From positions 1 through 64,000 of the forward strand of contig JANXLV010000096.1 of NCBI GenBank assembly GCA_025355005.1: 64,000 nt of DNA. The letters run 5' to 3'. This document shows, piece after piece, positions 36,123 to 43,893 of this stretch. Position 1 is the stretch's first letter. Each line of letters opens with the position of its first letter. A program made the position numbers and the translations under genes. This stretch comes from Myxococcales bacterium. Its GTDB lineage: Bacteria > Myxococcota_A > Polyangia > Polyangiales > Polyangiaceae. A model generated the notes under the pieces. That model was given only the letters and a program-made list of their open reading frames with translations, was not told where the DNA came from and ran no database searches.

Positions 36123-37261
36123 CAGAGGTCCTTCGCATGCAGCACGTGCTCGGGCGCGCGCGCTCCAAGGGCACGCCTGCGGTACTGGCGACGCTCGTGT
36201 GGCGGAAGGGCTCCACATACCGCCGCGCCGGCGCGCGTGCGATGATCGTAGGTGACGACGTCACTGGCCTTCTCTCTGGTGGCTGCCTGGAGGCAGACAT
36301 CGCGGAGCACGCGAAGACGATGCAGGCGCGCGGCGACACGGCGGCGTACGTGTCCTACGACCTCGCGTCGGAAGCAGCGGACTCGCTCCTTGGTATCGGT
36401 CATGGCTGCCAGGGTGCGCTGGGAATCGTGCTCGAGGCGCTCGCGCCTGCCGGCTCTGCAGAAGATGCGATGGCGCTGCTCTCCGCTCATGCCGAGAGCA
36501 GCGAGCCCGGCGCCGTGGCGCACCTGCCGCACCCGGACACCGCAGGCGGCGCGGGCGAATCCGTGCAATCTACACCCATGGCCCCCATGACCGTCCGCCG
36601 CCTCTGGCGTGTCGGCGGGCGCGAGCACGTGCAGGGCACGCTGACCGCTTCCGAGCGCACGATGCTCGCCGCGAGGCTCGACCAGTGCATCCGCGATCGA
36701 AAGACCACGGAGAAGGACGGCATCGTCACCGAGTACCTCCCGCGACCCGTGTCGCTGCTCGTCGTGGGCGCTGGCGCCGACGCACTGCCTGTCGTGGATT
36801 TCGCCACGGGCCTTGGCTTCCGCGTGACCGTGATGGACCATCGCGCCGCGGCCCTCGCCCACCCGCGGCTGGCATCGGCAGTGCGTGAGCAGGTGAAGAT
36901 CGCAGACCTGGCGGCGGCCGCGGCGAAGGCCCGCGCGCGCGCAGTGGTGGTGATGACCCACAACCTGCGCGCAGATCAGGCCGCGCTGGAAGGCGTGCTC
37001 GGTCGGCCAGAAGCGGGGCCCGCAGAGGCACGCGAGTACGTTGGCGTGCTCGGCCCGCGCGCCCGCACGGAGAAGATGCTCGCGAGCATCGGCCTCACGT
37101 TCGCCGCGCGCCCGGAGGTACGCGCCCCCGCAGGCCTGGACCTCGGGGGTGACGGCGCGGACGCCATCGCGCTTGCGATCGTCTCCGAGATCCACGCGCG
37201 CCTTCACGGACGTGACGGCCGCTCGCTCACCACGAAGGAAGGTCCGATCCATGAGCCGTGA
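36119..37261 (+). CDS. xdhC: XdhC/CoxI-family molybdenum cofactor maturation protein
   Basis: A 380-residue protein with a GTG start overlapping the stop of the large subunit. The N-terminal XdhC_CoxI domain includes [25 protein letters not shown]-type sequence and [12 protein letters not shown], with the conserved Cys in SGGC. The C-terminal Rossmann domain starts at [19 protein letters not shown] and includes [12 protein letters not shown]. XdhC proteins bind molybdenum cofactor, protect it while a sulfur atom is added, and insert it into the apoenzyme. In Rhodobacter the sulfur comes from an interacting cysteine desulfurase; here a SufS-type gene lies two genes downstream. Confidence 0.93.
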   Translation: MTEVLRMQHVLGRARSKGTPAVLATLVWRKGSTYRRAGARAMIVGDDVTGLLSGGCLEADIAEHAKTMQARGDTAAYVSYDLASEAADSLLGIGHGCQGALGIVLEALAPAGSAEDAMALLSAHAESSEPGAVAHLPHPDTAGGAGESVQSTPMAPMTVRRLWRVGGREHVQGTLTASERTMLAARLDQCIRDRKTTEKDGIVTEYLPRPVSLLVVGAGADALPVVDFATGLGFRVTVMDHRAAALAHPRLASAVREQVKIADLAAAAAKARARAVVVMTHNLRADQAALEGVLGRPEAGPAEAREYVGVLGPRARTEKMLASIGLTFAARPEVRAPAGLDLGGDGADAIALAIVSEIHARLHGRDGRSLTTKEGPIHEP

Positions 37262-37811
37262 CATCAAGATCAAGGGCGCTGCCGTTGCGCTCCTTCTGGG
37301 CGTTGGGCTGACCGTCGCCTCCGAGGCCCGCACCGAGCCCAGGACCGGCGAAGAGGCGTACCTCGCCATCAACAGCGTCCTCCAGTCACCACGCTGCATG
37401 AACTGTCACCCCATGGGCAATGCGCCGCTCAACGGCGACGACAGCCTCGCGCACCGCATGAACATCAGCCGCGCGAGCCTCAAGGGCCTGCAGTGCAACA
37501 CGTGTCATCGCAACGAGAACGGCAAGACGCTGCACTCGCCGCCGGGCGTTCCGGGTTGGCGCCTGCCGGATCCGGAGATGCCGCTGGTCTTCCAGGGGCA
37601 CACGCCGCATTCGCTCTGCGAGCAGCTGAAGGATCCGAAGCGCAACGGCAACCGCACGCTGCCCGCGCTGCGCGAGCACATGGACCACGATCCGTTCGTG
37701 ATGTGGGCCTGGAACCCGGGCCCGGGCAGGACGTTGCCGCCGCTGTCGCACGCGGAGCTGATGTCCGCGGTCGATCTCTGGATCGCCAAGGGCGCGCCGT
37801 GCCCCAACTGA
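37251..37811 (+). CDS. Di-CxxCH cytochrome c-like protein
   Basis: A 186-residue exported protein (signal [15 protein letters not shown]). Two heme c motifs are visible: C49-M-N-C-H53 and C82-N-T-C-H86. The rest is polar and Pro-rich with a possible Met ligand in PEMPLVFQG. It overlaps the end of xdhC by 11 bases and its own end overlaps sufS, so it belongs to the coupled operon. The likely role is electron acceptor for the molybdenum enzyme, replacing the flavin subunit that is absent here. Similar IorAB-type enzymes are known to work with c-type cytochromes. Confidence 0.88.
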   Translation: MSRDIKIKGAAVALLLGVGLTVASEARTEPRTGEEAYLAINSVLQSPRCMNCHPMGNAPLNGDDSLAHRMNISRASLKGLQCNTCHRNENGKTLHSPPGVPGWRLPDPEMPLVFQGHTPHSLCEQLKDPKRNGNRTLPALREHMDHDPFVMWAWNPGPGRTLPPLSHAELMSAVDLWIAKGAPCPN

Positions 37812-39073
37812 ACGGCAGCACCAGAGTCGCGGATCGCGACAGCGCGGCGCACGGCCTTTCGTCGTTGCCTGGCGTTCGCGAGGCGTTTCCCGCGCTCTCG
37901 GAGTGGATCCACGGCGAGCCGCTCGTATATCTGGACTCTGCGGCCACCGCGCTGAAGCCGCGCGGTGTCGCCGACGCCGTGGCGCGCGTCTATCTCCATG
38001 GTGCAGGTGCGGTCGACCGCAGCGCACACACGCTGGGCGCACGCGCGACGACGCTCGTGGACCGCGTGCGCACGGATCTCGCGGAGCTGCTCTGCGCGTC
38101 CGTGGACGAGATCATCCTCACGCGCGGCACGACCGACGGCCTGAACCTGGTCGCGATGGGCTGGGCGCGCTCACGGCTTCACGCCGGTGACGAGGTGCTC
38201 GTGACCGCGCTCGAGCACCACGCGAACCTGCTTCCATGGCGGCGCGCGTGTGAGGAGGCCGGCGCGCGACTCGTGACGGTACCCACGCGCGACGGCGACA
38301 TCCACGCGGACGACGTGGCTCGCCTGCTCACGCCACGCACGAAGCTCGTCGCCCTGACGCACGTGTCCAACGTCACGGGCGCAGAGCTTCCGGTCGCGAA
38401 GATCGCGGCGCTTGCTCACGCGGTCGGTGCCGCAGTCGTGGTGGACGGCGCACAAGGCGCGGCCGTTTCCGACGCGGACGTGCGCGCGCTGGGTGCTGAC
38501 TTCTACGCGATGAGCGGGCACAAGGTGTACGGGCCGTCCAGCACCGGGGCGCTCTTCGCAAGCCGCGCGCGTCAGGCGGAGATGACGCCAGTGACGCTTG
38601 GCGGCGGCATCGCCCTCCGCGTATCCGCCGACAGCGCAACGCTCCGCGATGGTCCGCAGCGCTTCGAGTCGGGCTCGCCCAACGTCGAGGGCGCGGCCGG
38701 TCTCTCCGCGGCGCTCGCGTTCCTCCAGACCATCGGCAAGCACGCGCGCATCGCGCACGCACGGCGCCTCGCCACGTACGCGGCTGAGGAGCTCGCGCGC
38801 ATCCCGGGTGTACGCGTGGTGGGCGCGCCCGCGCAGCGCACGGGCATCGTCTCGTTCGTGCTCGAAGGCGTCCACGCCCACGACGTCGCGACCTGGCTCG
38901 ACAGCCGCGGTGTCGCGGTGCGCGCCGGCCGGGTCTGCGCACACCCTGCGCTCGATGCGCTCGGCGAACGAGAGATCGTCCGCGCGTCATTCGGGGTCTA
39001 CAATGATGGCCAGTGCGTCCGCGCCCTGTGTGCAGCGGTCCAGTCGGTGAAGAAAACCTTGGGGGCGTCATGA
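37799..39073 (+). CDS. sufS: SufS-type cysteine desulfurase
   Basis: A 424-residue PLP enzyme with a GTG start overlapping the upstream cytochrome gene by 13 bases. N-terminal FPALSEWIHGEPLVYLDSAATALKP-type sequence is characteristic of SufS. The His that stacks on PLP is in ALEHHANLLPW, the Schiff-base lysine is K242 in SGHKVYGP, and the persulfide Cys is C380 in RAGRVCAHP. It removes sulfur from cysteine to form an enzyme persulfide. Position between XdhC and SufU suggests it could supply sulfur for the Mo=S ligand, Fe-S clusters, or both. Alternative: a housekeeping SufS that happens to be encoded here. Confidence 0.92.
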   Translation: MPQLNGSTRVADRDSAAHGLSSLPGVREAFPALSEWIHGEPLVYLDSAATALKPRGVADAVARVYLHGAGAVDRSAHTLGARATTLVDRVRTDLAELLCASVDEIILTRGTTDGLNLVAMGWARSRLHAGDEVLVTALEHHANLLPWRRACEEAGARLVTVPTRDGDIHADDVARLLTPRTKLVALTHVSNVTGAELPVAKIAALAHAVGAAVVVDGAQGAAVSDADVRALGADFYAMSGHKVYGPSSTGALFASRARQAEMTPVTLGGGIALRVSADSATLRDGPQRFESGSPNVEGAAGLSAALAFLQTIGKHARIAHARRLATYAAEELARIPGVRVVGAPAQRTGIVSFVLEGVHAHDVATWLDSRGVAVRAGRVCAHPALDALGEREIVRASFGVYNDGQCVRALCAAVQSVKKTLGAS

Positions 39074-39513
39074 GCGCAGGTGACTTGTACGGACCGGAGC
39101 TCGTGGACCACGGCAATCAGCCGCGCAACAAGCGGAAGCTCGCGCGTGCGGACATCTCCGCGATGCGATCGAACGCCTCGTGCGGGGACGAGGTACGCGT
39201 CAGCGCAGCCGTCACCGGTGAGAAGCTCGTCGACGTCGTGTTCGAAGGAGACGGCTGCCTCGTGAGCCTCGCATCCGCGTCGATGCTCACGACACTGGTG
39301 AAGGGAAAGAGCCGCGAGGAAGCGCTCACCCTCGTGGGTCAGGCACGCACGTATTTCGACAAGCTCGGCGACGCTCCAGCGAGCATGCCTGGCCTTGCCG
39401 CGTTCTCTGGTCTCTCACGATTTCCCGTGCGTCGTGCGTGCGCGCGCCTCGCGTGGGAAGCGCTCGCGAATGCGCTCGTGGAAGCGTCGCCCACGGCGGC
39501 CTCCCGCACCTGA
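39070..39513 (+). CDS. sufU: SufU-type iron-sulfur scaffold or sulfur acceptor
   Basis: A 147-residue SufU/IscU-like protein. The three conserved Cys are C38 (NASCGDE), C63 (GDGCLVSLASASM) and C124 (RRACARLAW), with an Asp at D40. The length and the gap between the second and third Cys match SufU rather than IscU. In Bacillus SufU accepts persulfide sulfur from SufS through a zinc site. The start overlaps the sufS stop (ATGA), so the two are coupled. The stop codon lies inside a hairpin that also contains the stop of the facing mocA-like gene. Confidence 0.92.
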   Translation: MSAGDLYGPELVDHGNQPRNKRKLARADISAMRSNASCGDEVRVSAAVTGEKLVDVVFEGDGCLVSLASASMLTTLVKGKSREEALTLVGQARTYFDKLGDAPASMPGLAAFSGLSRFPVRRACARLAWEALANALVEASPTAASRT

Positions 39514-39536
39514 CGACGCTTCATGATCGTCAGGTG
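39507..39536. terminator. Bidirectional terminator-like hairpin containing both stop codons
   Basis: A perfect 10-bp inverted repeat, CACCTGACGA (39507-39516) and TCGTCAGGTG (39527-39536), flanks a 10-base loop between convergent genes. The TGA of sufU (39511-39513) and the TGA of the mocA-like gene (39530-39532 on the minus strand) both lie in the stem. There is no T tract. Confidence 0.6.
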
Positions 39537-40144
39537 AGTCGCGTGACGTCGTCCTCGGTGTCCACGTCGATCTCCGCACCCGGCGCGTCGATCACCGCAA
39601 TCTCACCGGCGACACGAGCAAGGATCTTCCGCGCGCCCTCGTGGTCTCCGAGAGCGCGCAGCGACGGCAGCAGCGATCTCCCGAAGAGCGCCGGCACGCC
39701 CACCGTCCCTGCATAGCGGCATGCGGCCCCGAGCACGCCGCCGGCCTCGAAGCTCGAGACGAGCGAGCCGAGCAGCGCCGCATCCACGAACGGCTGATCG
39801 CAGAGCATGACGAGCACCGCCGTCGCGCCACGCTCCTCCGCGGCAAGGACGCCCGCGCGAATGGACGTGCCGATCCCACACTCCCACGCCGCGTTTTCGA
39901 CGATCTCCGCGCGCGTGCCCACGAGCTCCGGCGCCATCTCGAGAGGCCGATCTCCGAGCACGCACAGGACATGAGCACACGACGTGTTGCTTGCCGCCCG
40001 CACAGCCCGATGAAGCAGTGACTCGCCTGCCACTCGCACGAGCTGCTTCGGACGACCGAGCCGCCGCGAGCCTCCCGCAGCAAGCACGATCGCAGCGATG
40101 GGGCCGACGGGGCCGACGGGGGCGGCGGTGGGTGGCTCGGTCAC
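39530..40144 (-). CDS. mocA: MocA-type molybdenum cofactor cytidylyltransferase
   Basis: A 204-residue nucleotidyltransferase; GTG 40144 places the nucleotide-binding motif near the N-terminus, as expected. The signature is IVLAAGGSRRLGRPKQL. CDQPF is the metal-binding motif used by MocA/MobA proteins, and the family GVPALFGRSLLP segment is present. Expected reaction: molybdopterin plus CTP gives molybdopterin cytosine dinucleotide, the cofactor form used by many IorB-type enzymes. It faces the molybdenum hydroxylase operon and would complete its cofactor supply. A divergent promoter is shared with the following lipoprotein gene. Confidence 0.88.
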   Translation of the reverse strand: MTEPPTAAPVGPVGPIAAIVLAAGGSRRLGRPKQLVRVAGESLLHRAVRAASNTSCAHVLCVLGDRPLEMAPELVGTRAEIVENAAWECGIGTSIRAGVLAAEERGATAVLVMLCDQPFVDAALLGSLVSSFEAGGVLGAACRYAGTVGVPALFGRSLLPSLRALGDHEGARKILARVAGEIAVIDAPGAEIDVDTEDDVTRLT

Positions 40145-40295
40145 GCCTTCAGTTTGCGTGTGGCTGGCAGCAGTTGTCACCGCCTCGCGACACCTCTCGA
40201 GAAGGCGCACATGCACCCACGCATCTGGATTTGCCCTGAATCGTGCACAAGGCATGGAAGAAGTGCGACGGCACGAAGGGTGCTGTTGGGCGAGC

Positions 40296-40998
40296 ATGCT
40301 CCGCACAGCCAAATCCGCCGCGTTCGTCTCCATCGTGTTCCTTCTGCTGCACTGCGGGTCCGAGGCCGCCCCAGGCGAGGACACCACCTCGACCGAGCAG
40401 GACATGAGCACCGTGATCCACACGACCTACGGCATCACGACGTTCGGTGGTCCCGGCGACTACCAGACGCTGGCGTGTACGAACCAGAACTCGAGCGAGG
40501 AACGACCAGCAGTGGTTCGTCGCGTCCTCGCAGCGCTACGGGTGCGGCGTGCACCTGAAGATCACGACTGCCTCCGGCAAGTGCGTCGTCGCGCGCACGG
40601 ACGACGCAGGCCCCGCTACATTCGTCGAGAGCCGCGCAGGCGTCGCGGTGCTCGACTCTTCTCCGGCGGTGACGAAGTACCTGTTCGGCATCAGCGGTGG
40701 CCTTGGCTACAGCGATCTGCGCGACCACCCGGGCCGCTACAACGTGACCGCGGTGAAGACCACGCTGCCGCTCGGGCCTTGCGATGGGTCCGCGTCAGGT
40801 TCGGGTTCGGGTTCAGGTTCAGGTTCAGGTTCAGGATCCGGGTCGGGGTCGGGGGCTAGCTGCAGTGGTGACGGGCAGTGCAACCCTGGCAACGATGGCT
40901 CGGGCATGATCTGCAGCGCCGGGCACTGCGTTCCGGGCTGCCACTCGAACGCGCAATGCCCCGGCAATACGACCTGCGTGTCCGGTTCTTGCCAGTAA
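40296..40998 (+). pseudogene. DPBB/expansin-like lipoprotein, frame apparently broken near 40,497
   Basis: ATG 40296 starts a lipoprotein signal (FVSIVFLLLHCGSEA), continuing through TTYGITTFGGPGDYQTLACT. At about 40,497 the frame loses meaning, while the +1 frame becomes convincing: NDQQWFVASSQRYGCGVHLK, ASGKCVVARTDDAG and the strands to residue 150. A two-base loss (or one-base gain) around TCGAGCGAGG would account for it. The joined domain resembles a double-psi beta-barrel as in expansins or barwin-like proteins. It is followed by a Gly-Ser linker and a Cys-rich tail (CSGDGQC..., CPGNTTC). Called a pseudogene as sequenced; a sequencing error is an equal possibility. Confidence 0.6.
40794..40855. 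repeat. Hexanucleotide TCAGGT/TCGGGT repeat encoding Gly-Ser linker
   Basis: About ten copies of TCRGGK encode a (Ser-Gly)n linker between the barrel-like domain and the Cys-rich tail. The unit preserves frame, so length variation would be tolerated. Confidence 0.9.
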
Positions 40999-41106
40999 CG
41001 GCTCCTCCCCGTTGACGTCGGCCCGAGTTGGGTGATAGCGACTTCACTGCGTTATTTCGCACGCGCTTGAAGCCTGCACGCTCGACAATCACGAGGAGGA
41101 ACGACG

Positions 41107-41442
41107 ATGACTGTGGACGTGAAGAAGCTGTTCAACGAAGAGCTCCCGGCGGCTCTCACCAAGAACGCCGAGGATGCCAGGACCATCGGCGCCAAATACC
41201 AGATGAACATCACCGGCGAGGGTGAGTGGTACATCGACGTGTCCGCCACGGGTCCGGTCTGCAAGGCCGGCAACGAGACGACCGCCGACTGCACCATCAC
41301 GATCGCGGCGGAGGACTTCCAGAAGCTGATCGAGAACCCCCAGGCGAACGGCATGCAGCTGTTCTTCGCGGGCAAGCTCAAGGTCGCGGGCAACCAGATG
41401 CTCGCGATGAAGCTCCAGAAGCTCTTCTCCTACAAGGCCTGA
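41107..41442 (+). CDS. SCP2 sterol-binding domain protein
   Basis: A 111-residue single-domain protein matching the SCP2 fold: MTVDVKKLFNEELPAAL, then ITGEGEWYIDVSA, DCTITIAAEDFQKLIENPQ and the C-terminal FFAGKLKVAGNQMLAMKLQKLF. It lacks a signal peptide, so it acts in the cytoplasm, probably carrying acyl-CoAs or other lipids. A strong AGGAGG site lies 7 bases before ATG. A terminator follows at once. The acyl-CoA racemase-like gene next door fits a lipid role. Confidence 0.9.
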   Translation: MTVDVKKLFNEELPAALTKNAEDARTIGAKYQMNITGEGEWYIDVSATGPVCKAGNETTADCTITIAAEDFQKLIENPQANGMQLFFAGKLKVAGNQMLAMKLQKLFSYKA

Positions 41443-41488
41443 GCCAAACCCGGAAGCGGGAGATCCGGCAGAACGGATCCAACGCTGC

Positions 41489-41531
41489 AACGCCTCGCAT
41501 GGCCATCGCCACGCGGGGCGTTTGCTTTTTT
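41489..41531 (+). terminator. Intrinsic terminator after the SCP2 gene
   Basis: AACGCCTCGC (41489-41498) pairs with GCGGGGCGTT (41513-41522), ten pairs with one T-G, around a 14-base loop. A T6 run (41526-41531) follows. The stem-loop ends only about 4 to 16 bases before the candidate starts of the next gene. Confidence 0.8.
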
Positions 41532-41546
41532 GTTATGACAGTGGCC

Positions 41547-42707
41547 ATGGGGCCTCTCTCTGGAATCAAGGTGCTGGATCTGAGCCGCCTCTTGCCGGGG
41601 CCGTTCGCGTCGCTCGCGCTCGCGGATATGGGCGCGGTGGTGGACAAGATCGAAGACCCAGGTGGCGGCGACTACCTGCGCCACATGCCGCCGCAGATCG
41701 AAGGTACGTCGAGCATCTTCCTGGCGCTCAACCGCGGCAAGCGCAGCGCCGTGATGGATCTGAAGAAGCCGGAGGCACGCGCGCTCTTCCTTCGCATGGT
41801 GAAGACGTACGACGTGCTCCTCGAGCAGTTCCGGCCCGGCGTGCTCGACCGCCTCGGGCTGTCGCACGACACGTTGCTGGCCGAGAACCCGAAGCTCGTG
41901 ATCTGCGCGCTGACCGGCTACGGGCAGACCGGGCCGCTCGCGAAGAAGGCTGGTCACGACCTCAACTACCTCGCGCGTGCAGGCGTGCTCGCGTTCCAGG
42001 GTCCTCCGGGCGCGCCACCTACGCCGCCCGGGTTCCAGCTCGCGGACGTCAGCGGTGGGCTCTACGCGGTCATCGGCATCCTGGGTGCGTTGCGTGAGCG
42101 CGATCGCAGCGGCAAAGGCGCTGTCGTGGACGTCTCGATGCTCGAATCAGCGATGGGCTTCGCGATGAGCGGCATCGGCGCGTTGTTCGGCGGGCAGACA
42201 CCGGCGCGCGGGAACGAGCCGCTGTCGGGCGGCATCGCGCCGTACAACACGTACGCGACGAAGGACGGAAAGTACGTGACGCTCGCGTCGCTCGAGCCGA
42301 AGTTCTGGATGGGGTTCGCGTCCGCGGTGGGGCTCAACGCGGAGATGGGGGCGCTCATGCCGGGGCCGCATCAAGCGGAGCTCAAGGCGAAGCTCACGGA
42401 GATCTTCGCCGGGCGCACGCGCGCCGAGTGGGAGGCGTTCTCCGCGCAGCACGACGTCTGCCTCGAGCCCGTGCTGGAGGCGAACGAATTGATGCAAGAT
42501 GCACACATTCGCGCGCGCGGGCTCTTCTTCGAGATGCCATCGCCGTGGGGAAACATCCCGCAGATGCGCCTGCCAGTCACCCCAAGAGACGTCTCCCAGA
42601 TGCGGCCTCCGCCGAAGCAAGGCGAGCACACCGACGAGATCCTGAAGGAGTGCGGCGAGACCGAAGAGACCCTCCGCGCACTGCGCGAAGCGAAGGCCGT
42701 CTTTTAG
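41547..42707 (+). CDS. Alpha-methylacyl-CoA racemase-like CoA transferase (CaiB/BaiF family)
   Basis: A 386-residue family III CoA-transferase/racemase. It follows AMACR closely: MGPLSGIKVLDLSRLLPGP, CALTGYGQTGPLAKKAGHD (catalytic Asp in GHDLNYL), LADVSGGLYAVIGI and GGIAPYNTYATKDGKY with the Glu-containing LEPKFW. AMACR epimerises the alpha-methyl group of branched acyl-CoAs. ATG 41547 gives the family N-terminus; ATG 41535 (MTVAM) is possible. Neither has a Shine-Dalgarno, and a terminator ends just upstream. Its stop codon overlaps the stop of the facing GspE-domain gene (42704-42707). Confidence 0.9.
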   Translation: MGPLSGIKVLDLSRLLPGPFASLALADMGAVVDKIEDPGGGDYLRHMPPQIEGTSSIFLALNRGKRSAVMDLKKPEARALFLRMVKTYDVLLEQFRPGVLDRLGLSHDTLLAENPKLVICALTGYGQTGPLAKKAGHDLNYLARAGVLAFQGPPGAPPTPPGFQLADVSGGLYAVIGILGALRERDRSGKGAVVDVSMLESAMGFAMSGIGALFGGQTPARGNEPLSGGIAPYNTYATKDGKYVTLASLEPKFWMGFASAVGLNAEMGALMPGPHQAELKAKLTEIFAGRTRAEWEAFSAQHDVCLEPVLEANELMQDAHIRARGLFFEMPSPWGNIPQMRLPVTPRDVSQMRPPPKQGEHTDEILKECGETEETLRALREAKAVF

Positions 42708-43765
42708 ATCTTTCGGTACTCTTCTATGAACTCCCAGTCGGCGATGATGCCCTTCTTCAGGAGGACCGAGAGGAGCGCGGCGATGATGGGCTCCCACTGC
42801 GGCTCGTCGCCTAGGATCTCGCTGGCGTCGGCGCCGTGCGAGACGGCGCGGAGCGCGCTGATGAGATCGCGCGCGGTGAGTCCCTCCGAGATGCCGCCCG
42901 CTGACGGCGGGACGGAGTTGCGTCGATTGCCGTTGCGCGCGGGCAGCTGGAGGGTGGTGCCGTCGAGCAGCGTGAGCGCCACCATCCGTGGCTTGCTCTG
43001 CCGCGCGGGCGGACGCTCCGAGCCCGAGCCGGAGGGTGGCGGGCTGCTACCGCCCGGCGGAGGAACGCTGCCATACGCGCTGGGCACATTCGGCGGAGGC
43101 GGGACTGAGGGCGGGCGCGGCGCCGGTGAGCTCATGGGGCGTCCATCGGCCGTGCGGGGCATGTTGGGCGCTGGCGGAGGCGGCGGCATGGGCGGTGCGC
43201 CACCAGGACCAGAAGGCGCGGATTGCGGGGCCGGCGGCCGTGCTGGACGGTCTCGAAGGGTGGAGGGCGTCGGGTCGGGCATGGCCGACTGCGGGGGAGG
43301 CGGAGGTGCCACCATGCCCTCGCCATCGAAGTAGTAGACGCGGATGGCGCTCCGGATGTCCGCCGGGGAGGCGATCATCGGTCGTGTGGGGAGCTGGGCG
43401 GCGCGCGCGACCTCGGCGAGCGAGAGCTCGTTCTTCGGGTCGTCGGTTGCGACATACAGGGTCTCGCCCTGCCCCTTCACGTGGCGCACGAAGATCGGAA
43501 TCAGGCAGTATTTCTCCGCCATTTCGCGAGGAACGCGGTTCAGGAGCTGGCGTGAAAAATCGATATGGTAGAGCGACACCCACGGCACGCCGAGCTGCAA
43601 GCTGAGGGTCTGCGTGAGCTGCGCTTCGCTTATCCACCCGCGCTCGAGGAGCACATGGCCGATCTTCTTGCCAGGGGGTCGGGGCTGGGCGAGCGCCTCC
43701 TCGAGCTGTTCGCGCGAGATGACCTTGGCGTTGACGAGAAGCTCACCGATCAGGTGCTTGGCCAC
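42704..43765 (-). CDS. Stand-alone GspE/PilB N-terminal domain protein
   Basis: A 353-residue protein with a GTG start. Residues about 1-155 are a T2SS GspE/PilB N-terminal (MshEN-type) domain: IGELLVNAKVISREQLEEAL, IGHVLLERGWISEAQL and LGVPWVSLY. No ATPase domain follows. Instead there is a 130-residue Pro/Ser/Gly-rich linker and a small helical C-terminal domain (LISALRAVSHGADASEIL; WEPIIAALLSVLLKKG). MshEN domains can bind cyclic di-GMP; whether this one does is inference. It is divergent from the zinc-ribbon kinase gene, 128 bases between starts. Confidence 0.85.
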   Translation of the reverse strand: MAKHLIGELLVNAKVISREQLEEALAQPRPPGKKIGHVLLERGWISEAQLTQTLSLQLGVPWVSLYHIDFSRQLLNRVPREMAEKYCLIPIFVRHVKGQGETLYVATDDPKNELSLAEVARAAQLPTRPMIASPADIRSAIRVYYFDGEGMVAPPPPPQSAMPDPTPSTLRDRPARPPAPQSAPSGPGGAPPMPPPPPAPNMPRTADGRPMSSPAPRPPSVPPPPNVPSAYGSVPPPGGSSPPPSGSGSERPPARQSKPRMVALTLLDGTTLQLPARNGNRRNSVPPSAGGISEGLTARDLISALRAVSHGADASEILGDEPQWEPIIAALLSVLLKKGIIADWEFIEEYRKI

Positions 43766-43893
43766 GTCGCAATCCTACCCAGGCGCCTCGTCCGCGCAAA
43801 GGTAAAGACGGAGGCCTTCTCCGTTGTTCCGGTCGCTGAAATCGCGTGATAGCTTCGACGAGGGGTATTTCCGAGACGGTACTTACCTAACGA

